Shown: positions 16,315-23,550 of the stretch, in pieces
Layout: each line of letters opens with the position of its first letter
How positions within the stretch are numbered: position 1 is the first letter of the stretch
Program-made: the position numbers and the translations under genes
Assembly (NCBI GenBank): GCA_030698625.1
Contig: JAUYMS010000030.1
Location: 84,016 to 148,015, forward strand
From: Candidatus Omnitrophota bacterium
GTDB taxonomy: Bacteria > Omnitrophota > Omnitrophia > Omnitrophales > Aquincolibacteriaceae
Length of the DNA stretch: 64,000 nt
Direction of reading: 5' to 3'
Notes under the pieces: generated by a model
What the model saw: the letters and a program-made list of their open reading frames with translations, nothing else
The model's database searches: none
What the model was told of the DNA's origin: nothing

Positions 16315-17465
16315 AAATCCTGCGCACCCTTGGTGTCATGACTTTGACGATCTGGTTTTCGATCTTTTCCGTCGATGAATCCGCCCATATATTCATGGCC
16401 GCGGCGTCAGCTGCCGAAGCGGAATCCGCGGAATTTATACCGATCACCAAGGCGCCGATCTTTCCGAAGAAGGGGAAGTGGCTTAATGCGAAGCGTCTCG
16501 GTAAAGACGTGTTTAAGGGTAAATTAACGCTTCTTTATTTTTGGGATTACACCTCGGTCAATTGCATAAGGGAACTGGGAGACCTCAAACGGTGGTTTGA
16601 CCGTTACCATGCCTACGGCCTTGAGGTGATTCTGATTCATGCTCCCGAATTTGAATTTGCTGGTAACAAGAAACATCTCAAACGCGCACTTGAGCGCATG
16701 AATATTACGTTTCCGGTTTTTTTGGACAATGGTTTTGAGATGTGGGAAGAATATGCGATTCGTTCCTGGCCGACCAAGAATTTGGTGAACCGGGAGGGAT
16801 TGATTGTTCATACGCAGGTCGGCGAGGGTAAAAACTTGGAGTTCGAGAAGCTCATACGTAAGGAACTCGAAGTGTTTAGGCCGCAGGCAGTGCTGCCGGG
16901 CGGGGTTCTTGAAACCGAATCGGATGACTTTAGCGCTTGGGATTGCGGCGAGATGAGTCTGGAAACCTATGTCGGATATAAGCGGGCTAGCTGGTGGGGG
17001 ATCGAGGTCATCAATAAGCCGAACTTACTTCCCGATGAGACCTCTGTTTTCCGTGATCGCGGCGAGCGTATGGACAGGGGGTTTTTTCTAGAGGGAACCT
17101 GGACGAACCATGAGGATTACTTTGAGCATGCCCGAACCATTGACGATTATGCCGACTATCTAGGGTTTATGTACCGCGGCACTGAGATGTACGCCGTGAT
17201 TAGCATGATGCAGAAATCAAAAGAGACGCGGATTTATGTGTCTCGTGACGATGAGCCGGTGCCTGCGCTCCGCCGGGGAGTCGATCTGCTTGTCGACGAG
17301 AGCGGAAGCACTTATCTTTCCCTCGAAGAGCCGCGGCTCTATTACATTATTGCGAACGAAGACGAGTCGACCCACGAAATCAAATTTGCCGTAAAAGCAA
17401 AAGGGGTCGCTTTTTATGTCTTTTCGTTTTCAAATCGTTGCTTGAGCGATTTTGACCACTTATAG
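16311..17465 (+). CDS. exported thioredoxin-fold protein, DipZ-like C-terminal module
   Basis: 384 residues with a signal peptide (to about residue 35). The first domain is a TlpA/ResA-like thioredoxin fold: LTLLYFWDYTSVNCIRELGD aligns with the active-site strand and helix of DipZ-type proteins, but the first Cys is Ser, leaving SVNC (about 83-86). The cis-Pro loop (IRSWPTKNLVN) is kept. The second half (GTWTNHEDYFEHA to KGVAFYVFSF) resembles the carbohydrate-binding-like domain at the C-terminus of DipZ. With one Cys it is unlikely to be a normal dithiol oxidoreductase. Overlaps the TolC gene by 4 bp and the convergent small gene by 6 bp. Confidence 0.72.
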   Translation: MKILRTLGVMTLTIWFSIFSVDESAHIFMAAASAAEAESAEFIPITKAPIFPKKGKWLNAKRLGKDVFKGKLTLLYFWDYTSVNCIRELGDLKRWFDRYHAYGLEVILIHAPEFEFAGNKKHLKRALERMNITFPVFLDNGFEMWEEYAIRSWPTKNLVNREGLIVHTQVGEGKNLEFEKLIRKELEVFRPQAVLPGGVLETESDDFSAWDCGEMSLETYVGYKRASWWGIEVINKPNLLPDETSVFRDRGERMDRGFFLEGTWTNHEDYFEHARTIDDYADYLGFMYRGTEMYAVISMMQKSKETRIYVSRDDEPVPALRRGVDLLVDESGSTYLSLEEPRLYYIIANEDESTHEIKFAVKAKGVAFYVFSFSNRCLSDFDHL

Positions 17466-17711
17466 CTGCACTTCCCGGCTTTCTGTGCATGTCCCTTTCG
17501 AATAAAGCAGCAGGCATTCGTGAATGCCTTCCCCCGGAAAGATCAGGACAAGCCGTTTGTCTTGTTGCACCGCAGGCAAGCTGTGCAGCCGGTCGAATAC
17601 GATCTTTTTATCTCGAAGTGATTGAATCAGCATGAGCCGTTTTTCACTGCCGCATCCGGTTTCCAACTCCAGGTAATCGTCTAAGATGTTCTCACCAGCT
17701 TTCATATTCAT
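17460..17711 (-). CDS. small hypothetical protein
   Basis: 83 residues, cytoplasmic by appearance, acidic N-terminal part (GENILDDYLELE) and one Cys pair near the end. I do not recognise the family. Support for a real gene is an AGGAGG about 12 nt before the ATG at 17711 and a neat tail-to-tail overlap with the gene on the plus strand. Phrases such as KRLVLIFPGEGIHECLLLY suggest a small beta-rich fold. Confidence 0.5.
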   Translation of the reverse strand: MNMKAGENILDDYLELETGCGSEKRLMLIQSLRDKKIVFDRLHSLPAVQQDKRLVLIFPGEGIHECLLLYSKGTCTESREVQL

Positions 17712-17856
17712 CTTGTTAGTGATCCTCCTATTTTTTGAACTGAGGCGTTAGAGTAGAACCAGACGCCGTCCTATGGAAGCAGATTCCGCCGCCACTCCGC
17801 CCCGTATATTTCAGCAGTAGATTAAAATCTACTATTAGAAGGACCCTCCTCTATCA

Positions 17857-18200
17857 CGCGCTGCGAGGTGAAAACAAGGCTGTCCGAAACGCTACGGATT
17901 TCTCGGCCTATCCTGCTCATCAAAGTCTTGCCGAAAACCGGTGACTTTGATATTCGCCGATACGGCCAGAGAAATTCTCCGCATGTTTCTGACAGCCTTG
18001 TTTTCACCTCGTTAGCCTGGGGCGCTTGAGGCAAAAGGAAGGACGGGCAGGGAATACTCCGGAAAAACAATTGGCGCTGTTTGCGGAGACGAGGTGATGA
18101 ATTTTTGGGGCGGTAGTCCCAAAAATTAACTCCGAGCGCAGCAGCGCGTTTTGGAGGAGTGTTTCCTGGCCGTTCTTCCTTGGTGTTTTGGGCCGAGTGC
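17857..18200. repeat. palindromic repeat element, copy 1 (A and B hairpins)
   Basis: A non-coding element filling most of the 512-bp gap before queF. Palindrome A spans 17864-18011: its outer 27 bp pair with one mismatch, a weaker middle follows, and ATCAAAGTC/GACTTTGAT closes the centre. Palindrome B spans 18038-18179 with arms around GGAAGGACGG and a centre AATTTTTGGGG / CCCAAAAATT. A degenerate A half-arm (18186-18200) follows and runs into the queF promoter. Related copies lie at 28866-29388 (opposite orientation) and 60324-60678. No transposase is present. Confidence 0.85.
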
Positions 18201-18215
18201 AGGGCATGATATAAT
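18188..18215 (+). promoter_or_regulatory. extended -10 promoter of queF, near-leaderless
   Basis: TGaTATAAT (18207-18215) is a perfect extended -10, with a weak TTGGGC (18188-18193) 16 bp upstream. The -10 ends 8 nt before ATG 18224, so transcription would begin about 2 nt before the start codon. No Shine-Dalgarno sequence fits. Confidence 0.6.
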
Positions 18216-18223
18216 GCGCGCCT

Positions 18224-18616
18224 ATGGCGAGCCGACCCTCAAAGAAACTGGACGTATTCAAAAATCCGTATGCAAAGCGTGATTATGATATCCGCTTTGA
18301 ATGCCCGGAGTTTACGTGCCTTTGCCCTCGCACCGGACAACCCGATTTCGCCACCATCCGAATCTGCTATGTCCCCGATAAGTTATGCGTTGAGTTAAAG
18401 AGCCTTAAGCTTTATCTCTGGAGTTACCGCAACGAGGGGGCTTTCCATGAGGCTGTGACCAACAAGATTCTTGACGACCTTGTCCGGGCCACGCGGCCGA
18501 GGGAAATGACCGTAGAAGGGGATTTTTATGTGCGCGGAGGCATTCACACTGTCGTTAAGGCCGAGCATCAAAAGTCGCGGGGATCTAAGCGGTTGCTCAA
18601 AAGACGCCGTGGCTGA
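18224..18616 (+). CDS. queF: NADPH-dependent preQ0 reductase
   Basis: Reduces the nitrile of 7-cyano-7-deazaguanine to preQ1 for queuosine synthesis. The 130-residue protein is of the short, unimodular type. The active-site motif [13 protein letters not shown] holds the nucleophilic Cys34 and Asp41, and [20 protein letters not shown] is the substrate and NADPH-binding segment. No other queuosine genes are in the window. It stands directly after repeat copy 1 and has its own promoter with almost no leader. Confidence 0.95.
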   Translation: MASRPSKKLDVFKNPYAKRDYDIRFECPEFTCLCPRTGQPDFATIRICYVPDKLCVELKSLKLYLWSYRNEGAFHEAVTNKILDDLVRATRPREMTVEGDFYVRGGIHTVVKAEHQKSRGSKRLLKRRRG

Positions 18617-18623
18617 TCGTAGT

Positions 18624-19169
18624 GTGCCGTGGCCGGTATGGACGGCGCTTACGGTTTTCCTGATCTTTGGATGTGCCGATGACTTGTCGGCCGCATACAG
18701 ACCCGGGACTTGTCGCGAGGCGCTAAAACAAAAATCCTCATCAGGTATTGCACGCAGTGCGAAAGAGGACTCGTTCGGTAAGGTCAATCTCCAGCCGCCC
18801 TATGGATCGTTTCCTGCCGACGTGGACAAGATTACGTGGTGGAGCAAATACAAGAGGCGCTTCAAGGAATGGGGCCACCCTGATCTCGAGGCTGCATGGA
18901 TCAATCCCAAAGGCGAAGAAGTGGCAAGGCGGAAATTTCGCGGCGAAAAATGCCGGCTCGCAGAGACATCCATCAGAGGAGAAGACCAACCGGACGGCCG
19001 TTTTGTTGACGGTGTATGGGTTGTTGAAGTCTCGTGCGGCAGTGCCGTTCTGGACCGGCAGAGTTTTGTAGTGCATGGCCTGACGAAGACGCTGCGGGGG
19101 ACGGATGCTCCCGGGTCTGACGATTCGGAACCGGCCACGATATGGGCTCGAGATGCCTTAAATGAATAG
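18624..19169 (+). CDS. hypothetical exported protein
   Basis: About 181 residues from GTG 18624, 8 bp after queF; GTG 18609 is another possible start. A short hydrophobic segment (WTALTVFLIFGCA) ends in Cys and could be a signal peptide or lipoprotein signal, though the lipobox is imperfect. The mature part has paired Trp (ITWWSKYKRRF) and a beta-rich stretch (VDGVWVVEVSCG, RQSFVVHG) that may be an Ig-like fold. I do not recognise the family. It overlaps the deacylase gene by 8 bp and is probably cotranscribed with it. Confidence 0.6.
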   Translation: MPWPVWTALTVFLIFGCADDLSAAYRPGTCREALKQKSSSGIARSAKEDSFGKVNLQPPYGSFPADVDKITWWSKYKRRFKEWGHPDLEAAWINPKGEEVARRKFRGEKCRLAETSIRGEDQPDGRFVDGVWVVEVSCGSAVLDRQSFVVHGLTKTLRGTDAPGSDDSEPATIWARDALNE

Positions 19170-20814
19170 ACGTATCCTGCCACTGATTTTTTTCTGCCTG
19201 ATTTCCCTCACGAGCGGCATGAGCCGCCTCTCGGCCGAAGGGCCCGAATTCGATTACCTCATTGACAACGCCATGATTTATGACGGCCAGTCCAATCGAG
19301 CCATGGAGGGGTCTATTGCTATTGCCAACGACAGGATTGTCGGTGTCGGGGTCTATGAAGACAATCAGGCCCGGGAAATAATTGATGCCGAAGGGCTTGT
19401 CGCAGCGCCGGGATTTATTGATGCCCACACGCATTCAGATTTTAACCCGATCGTTTATCCGAATCTGCCCAACAAACTCATGCAGGGAGTGACGACAGAA
19501 ATCGTCGGGAACTGCGGGATGTCGGCTGCCCCCATCGCCGGTCCGCACGTAGAGCACATCGCGGGTATCTGGGCGCGCGAAGGAGTTATCTTGCCTGAAG
19601 CGCGCGATTGGCCTGAATATCGGGATTATCAGCATGCACTTGAACGAAAGGGGCTGACTACAAACATGGCCGCTCTTGTAGGGCACGGCAATTTGCGTTC
19701 GGCGGTTCTTGGTTTTGCGTCCAGAGCGGCAAATGCGGACGAACTGGGCCGAATGAAGGAAATGCTGGCGACGGCCATGCATGACGGAGCGTTCGGTGTT
19801 TCATTCGGCCTGGTTTATATGCCGGGTGTTTTCGCCAATGAAGAGGAAATCACAGAGCTTTGCAAAACGGCGGCTCAATATGACCGTATCTGCGCGTTTC
19901 ACATGCGCAGTGAAAGTTCGAACCTTGTCGAGGCCGTCAGAGAAGTCATTAGCGTGGCTCAAAAGACCGGTGCCAGGATTCAGATCTCCCACCTGAAGGC
20001 GGCCGGAAAATCCAACTGGGGAAAAATTCACGAGGTCTTCGAACTCATTGAAGGTGCCCGAGAAGAGGGACTTAAAATCTACGCGGACGTCTATCCGTAT
20101 GAGGCCAGTTTTGCGGAGTTGGGGGTGCAGTTGCCCGATGATTTATACGAAACGGAGTTTCGCGTCGCAATTCTGCGCGATCCTTCGCGCCGGGAAGCCT
20201 TGCTCGAAAGGCTGAGAGCCTATTATAAGGATAAAGATTGGAATGCCGTGAGGATCGCCTCCGTTGAACATGTCGATTACCAGGGAATGGCCGGTAAGGC
20301 TTTGCAGCAGGCTGCCGAGGAAAAGGGTAAGGACCCCGTGACATTCCTTGTCGATCTTCTTGCGGACACTGCCTTTGAGGTCAGTGCCTTTTCCTTTTCT
20401 CAGTCGACGCGTGTCGTTGGAAACGTCTTGTCGAAACCCTATGTCCTAGTGGGATCCGACAGCATCGCCGACGACAGCCGGTTTCCGCACCCCCGTGCCT
20501 ATGGGACTTTTCCCGTTGCGTTTGCTATGCTCACTCAGGCTAGCGATCCCCGTGAAATAGGAGATTCTATTGCCCGGTTGACGTCTCGCCCGGCGGAACA
20601 TTTCGGCCTTGCTATGCGCGGCCGTATTGCGCCCGGTTATCATGCTGATTTGATTCTTTTTGATCCCGCACGGTTTAGGGCACGAGCCAGTTACACGGAG
20701 CCCAAGGTTCTAAGTCAAGGTGTGGCGTGGGTTTTTGTCAACGGCGAGGCGGTTGTGCGCGAAGGCCGTTACGACGGGGCCAAGAAGGGGCATTTCCTGT
20801 CTCGCGGTGCCTAA
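19162..20814 (+). CDS. N-acyl-D-amino-acid deacylase (amidohydrolase), exported
   Basis: Metal-dependent amidohydrolase of 550 residues, probably periplasmic because of the N-terminal signal peptide (LPLIFFCLISLTSGMSRLSA). Metal and substrate motifs of the D-aminoacylase family are present: GFIDAHTHSDFNP (about 93-105), the metal-bridging Cys in EIVGNCGMS, HMRSESS, QISHLKAAGKSNWG and the catalytic Asp in VGSDSIADD. The C-terminal beta domain with YHADLILFDPARF is typical. Likely acts on N-acyl-D-amino acids or dipeptides, perhaps from peptidoglycan turnover; the exact substrate is open. Confidence 0.87.
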   Translation: MNRRILPLIFFCLISLTSGMSRLSAEGPEFDYLIDNAMIYDGQSNRAMEGSIAIANDRIVGVGVYEDNQAREIIDAEGLVAAPGFIDAHTHSDFNPIVYPNLPNKLMQGVTTEIVGNCGMSAAPIAGPHVEHIAGIWAREGVILPEARDWPEYRDYQHALERKGLTTNMAALVGHGNLRSAVLGFASRAANADELGRMKEMLATAMHDGAFGVSFGLVYMPGVFANEEEITELCKTAAQYDRICAFHMRSESSNLVEAVREVISVAQKTGARIQISHLKAAGKSNWGKIHEVFELIEGAREEGLKIYADVYPYEASFAELGVQLPDDLYETEFRVAILRDPSRREALLERLRAYYKDKDWNAVRIASVEHVDYQGMAGKALQQAAEEKGKDPVTFLVDLLADTAFEVSAFSFSQSTRVVGNVLSKPYVLVGSDSIADDSRFPHPRAYGTFPVAFAMLTQASDPREIGDSIARLTSRPAEHFGLAMRGRIAPGYHADLILFDPARFRARASYTEPKVLSQGVAWVFVNGEAVVREGRYDGAKKGHFLSRGA

Positions 20815-20821
20815 ATATATC

Positions 20822-20830
20822 TGCTATACT
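20822..20830 (+). promoter_or_regulatory. extended -10 upstream of tpx
   Basis: TGcTATACT at 20822-20830 lies 35 nt before the tpx ATG. No good -35 is seen, as expected for an extended -10 site. Confidence 0.5.
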
Positions 20831-20865
20831 AAAAAACCAATAAGATCGAACTTTAGGAGGTAATA

Positions 20866-21393
20866 ATGTCGGATGTAGAGAGAAAAGGTGTGATTACGTT
20901 TAAGGGGGGTCCGCTAACTTTGATAGGACCCGAGCTGAAAGTCGGAAAACCCGCTCCCGATTTTAAATTGCTTGCCAATGATCTGAGTGAGGTATCACTG
21001 GCGGCTTCGAAAGGAAAAACGCGTCTTATCAGCGTGGTCCCGTCCTTGGATACTCCGGTTTGCGACGAACAGACCAAGCGTTTTAATAAGGAAGCGGCCA
21101 AGTTGCCTGGCGGTGTTGTTGTGCTGACCGTCAGTGCGGATCTTCCCTTCGCGCAAGCGCGTTGGTGTGGTGTTGCTCAAGCCACAAAGATTCAGAGTCT
21201 TTCGGACCACCGCGATGTCGCCTTCGGCAAGGCGTACGGCGTTTTGATTAAAGAACTGAGGTTGCTTGCACGCGCTGTTTTTGTTGTCGGTCCCGATAAC
21301 AAAATTCAGTACGCGGAGTACGTCAAAGAGGTCACGCAGCATCCGAATTACGACAAGGTCCTGAGCGCTTTGGGTGTCGGCGCAAGTGTCTAG
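20866..21393 (+). CDS. tpx: thiol peroxidase
   Basis: Atypical 2-Cys peroxiredoxin reducing hydroperoxides with thioredoxin. The 175-residue protein has peroxidatic Cys66 in PSLDTPVCDEQTKRFN and resolving Cys101 in ARWCGVAQATK, about the spacing of E. coli Tpx. TAGGAGG sits 7 nt before the ATG. A monocistronic unit is likely, with its own extended -10 promoter and a stem-loop downstream. Confidence 0.95.
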   Translation: MSDVERKGVITFKGGPLTLIGPELKVGKPAPDFKLLANDLSEVSLAASKGKTRLISVVPSLDTPVCDEQTKRFNKEAAKLPGGVVVLTVSADLPFAQARWCGVAQATKIQSLSDHRDVAFGKAYGVLIKELRLLARAVFVVGPDNKIQYAEYVKEVTQHPNYDKVLSALGVGASV

Positions 21394-21410
21394 ATTCCTT
21401 TAAGCTGTTT

Positions 21411-21443
21411 CGTCCGGCGTCACGGTCCTTGTGACGCCGGACG
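21411..21443. terminator. perfect 13-bp stem-loop after tpx
   Basis: CGTCCGGCGTCAC pairs exactly with GTGACGCCGGACG around a 7-nt loop, 17 bp after the tpx stop. There is no T-run on either strand, so it may act as an mRNA 3' end stabiliser or a weak terminator. Confidence 0.55.
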
Positions 21444-21468
21444 AGACTCCTAATCACTTCGTGAAAAG

Positions 21469-22269
21469 GTGACAAATCCCCGCACAGCATTTTTGTTATT
21501 TTTCCTTTCCCCCCTGCTTAACCCCTTTGCTTTTTCTGCAGAACCTCAACTGACGGATACAATCGCCTATGATCGTGCGATTCAACTTAAAGCTGAGGGG
21601 CAGTTTCTGGAGTCTGAACGTATGTTTTATCGTGCCATTGAGCTGAAACCGGATAATCCCTATTACCATTTTGAACTCTCCAATCTTTATGCGCTGCGCT
21701 ATGACTTGTTGAAGCAGCCGTCTCTGGATGCCGACGGCAAACAGCTGATGGAATCTTCAGCCCGGGAACTGGAGCAGGCGAGTATGATGCATCCTTCATT
21801 TTTGGAAGCCCATTACAACCTGGGCGTAGTTTATCGCCGGCTCGGTGAGTTTGAAAAGGCGCGCGAAGAATTCAAACAGGTCTTGGTCTTAGACCCCACC
21901 CTGGCCGGGCCTTACATGCAAATGGGTGAGATCTATGAGACGCAGGGGTTTTTTGATGAAGCCAGAGACATGTATCTAAAGGCCCGCGACTTGGATTATC
22001 ACAATCCGGATATTCACGGTGCCATCGAGGAGCTGACGGAGCACAAAGAGATCTTTAAGCAGCGCCAACGGACTCGCGATGCGGCCTCAGACTGGGGCCG
22101 CCGTTCCCGCGGTTTTGAATACTCGCCGAACAGCCAAGCGAATCAATATGGCAACGAACAATATGGGTCCTCGTCTCAGGGGCAGAGCATCCAGGCGGCC
22201 GCGCCCTACATCGGCATGATGCTTGTGCAGGAGTTTATGCGACTGCGTGAACGGATGAAGGGGGAATAG
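21469..22269 (+). CDS. exported TPR-repeat protein
   Basis: 266 residues from GTG 21469 with a signal peptide (AFLLFFLSPLLNPFAFSA). It has at least three tetratricopeptide repeats (AIQLKAEGQFLESERMFYRA, AHYNLGVVYRRLGEFEKARE, AGPYMQMGEIYETQGFFDEA) and a Gln/Ser-rich low-complexity C-terminal region (about 205-245). Probably a periplasmic scaffold for protein interaction; no specific role can be assigned. The following HAD gene starts 2 bp after its stop. Confidence 0.75.
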   Translation: MTNPRTAFLLFFLSPLLNPFAFSAEPQLTDTIAYDRAIQLKAEGQFLESERMFYRAIELKPDNPYYHFELSNLYALRYDLLKQPSLDADGKQLMESSARELEQASMMHPSFLEAHYNLGVVYRRLGEFEKAREEFKQVLVLDPTLAGPYMQMGEIYETQGFFDEARDMYLKARDLDYHNPDIHGAIEELTEHKEIFKQRQRTRDAASDWGRRSRGFEYSPNSQANQYGNEQYGSSSQGQSIQAAAPYIGMMLVQEFMRLRERMKGE

Positions 22270-22271
22270 TT

Positions 22272-22985
22272 TTGCTCGATTCTTATGAAGCGGTGTTTTT
22301 TGATGCGGGGGGAACCTTGTTTCATCCGTATCCCTCGGTGGGCGAAATCTATCAACGGATCGCTGCTGCCTACGGCTGTAAGGCGAATGCAAATGAACTG
22401 GAAATCCGCTTTCGTGACGCGTGGCTCTCCCGAGACGGCATGACCTCTCTTGCCAGCCACGCCAGTGAGAAAGTGGAACGGGATTGGTGGCATGAACTGG
22501 TGAGTGAAGTATTTTCCGAAATCGGGGGGATCAGCGATTTCGAGGAATTCTTTACGGAGCTATATGATATTTTCGCGCATGCCGGATCCTGGCGGCTTTA
22601 TGAGGATGTCACCGAAGTGCTCGCAGATCTAAAGCGGCGCGGTAAGCGCCTGGGAATTGTCTCGAACTGGGATTCGAGGCTTTTTGGGTTATGTAAAGGA
22701 CTGGGAGTGGACGGCCATTTTGACTTTATTATTGCCTCAGCCGTCTTCGGGGCTTCCAAACCCAATCCTAAAATATTCGAAGAGGCTGTGAAACTCTCCG
22801 GGGTATCTCCGGAGCATGCCGTCCATGTGGGGGATAGCTACCAGGATGATGTCGTCGGCGCCCGTCGTGCCGGTATCGGCGCCGTCCTTATCGATCGTAG
22901 CGACGCCGGTCGCCACGATCGTCAAGAGGTTTCCCGCGATGTCCCCCTGATTCATGACCTGCGCCAACTGATTGCCCAGTCTTAA
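22272..22985 (+). CDS. HAD-superfamily hydrolase (subfamily IA)
   Basis: Predicted phosphatase of 237 residues starting at TTG 22272. The four HAD motifs are visible: AVFFDAGGTLFHP (the second Asp of the DxD motif is Gly here, as in REG-2-like members), IVSNWDS, the Lys of GASKPNPKIF and HVGDSYQDDVVGA. A cap domain lies between motifs one and two. Substrate is unknown. The TTG start has no good ribosome site, and coupling to the TPR gene just upstream is likely. Confidence 0.82.
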   Translation: MLDSYEAVFFDAGGTLFHPYPSVGEIYQRIAAAYGCKANANELEIRFRDAWLSRDGMTSLASHASEKVERDWWHELVSEVFSEIGGISDFEEFFTELYDIFAHAGSWRLYEDVTEVLADLKRRGKRLGIVSNWDSRLFGLCKGLGVDGHFDFIIASAVFGASKPNPKIFEEAVKLSGVSPEHAVHVGDSYQDDVVGARRAGIGAVLIDRSDAGRHDRQEVSRDVPLIHDLRQLIAQS

Positions 22986-22991
22986 GCCAGT

Positions 22992-23013
22992 CTTAAGCCA
23001 GCCTTAAGTTTTT
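22992..23013 (+). terminator. CTTAAG-based hairpin with T-run
   Basis: CTTAAG occurs three times at 22981, 22992 and 23003 as part of an 11-bp direct repeat that begins inside the HAD stop codon. The second and third copies can form a 6-bp stem with loop CCAGC followed directly by TTTTT, resembling a weak intrinsic terminator. Confidence 0.45.
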
Positions 23014-23078
23014 GCCTTTTTTTGCCGTATGCTTCTGCTAACGGGAATGATTATTTCTTGAAACCAAGGGAGGTGTCT

Positions 23079-23420
23079 ATGAAACGCTTATTAATTCTTG
23101 TGTTTGGTCTGATGTTAGTGCTGTCCGCACCGGTTTTTGCCGGTACGATTGAAGACAATGCGGCTTCAGCGGATTACGTGATAAAGGCGCCCGCAATGGT
23201 CCTTCGCGGCTTGGCTAATATTGCATTATCGCCAGTCGAAGTTGTCCATCATACTTACAAAGGGACGATGGACGGAGCTCCTCTAGTCGGTACCCTCGAA
23301 GGCGCGGGAACCGGCATCGTGTGGGGGCTGGACAGGGCCGGACGCGGCATTTGGGATGTGCTTACGGCGCTTTTCCCCAACTATAACGGGGCGCCGACCA
23401 CCCATGAATTAGAGATATAG
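23079..23420 (+). CDS. TIGR04073-type exosortase-associated small exported protein
   Basis: 113 residues from ATG 23079, after AGGGAGGTG. A signal peptide (LLILVFGLMLVLSAPVFA) is followed by a mature domain with RGLANIALSPVEVVHH, a GTLEGAGTGIVWGLDRAGRG block and an ending near FPNYNGAP. This pattern fits the TIGR04073 family of small proteins seen in PEP-CTERM/exosortase organisms; the biochemical role is unknown. No exosortase gene is in this window. A strong intrinsic terminator follows. See also the weaker relative at 11227. Confidence 0.72.
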   Translation: MKRLLILVFGLMLVLSAPVFAGTIEDNAASADYVIKAPAMVLRGLANIALSPVEVVHHTYKGTMDGAPLVGTLEGAGTGIVWGLDRAGRGIWDVLTALFPNYNGAPTTHELEI

Positions 23421-23448
23421 ATTTTAGTATTTAGTGAGTTATCTCCTT

Positions 23449-23481
23449 AAGGGGCAGTGCGTTAAGCACTGCCCCTTTTTT
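23449..23481 (+). terminator. intrinsic terminator
   Basis: AAGGGGCAGTGC pairs perfectly with GCACTGCCCCTT around loop GTTAA, followed by a run of Ts. It ends the TIGR04073 gene 28 bp after the stop. Confidence 0.92.
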
Positions 23482-23550
23482 GTTGAATCTACTGTGCCCT
23501 TAAGATAGACTGCTTATTCGGATATTATTCTTCTAAAAAGAGGTATCACC

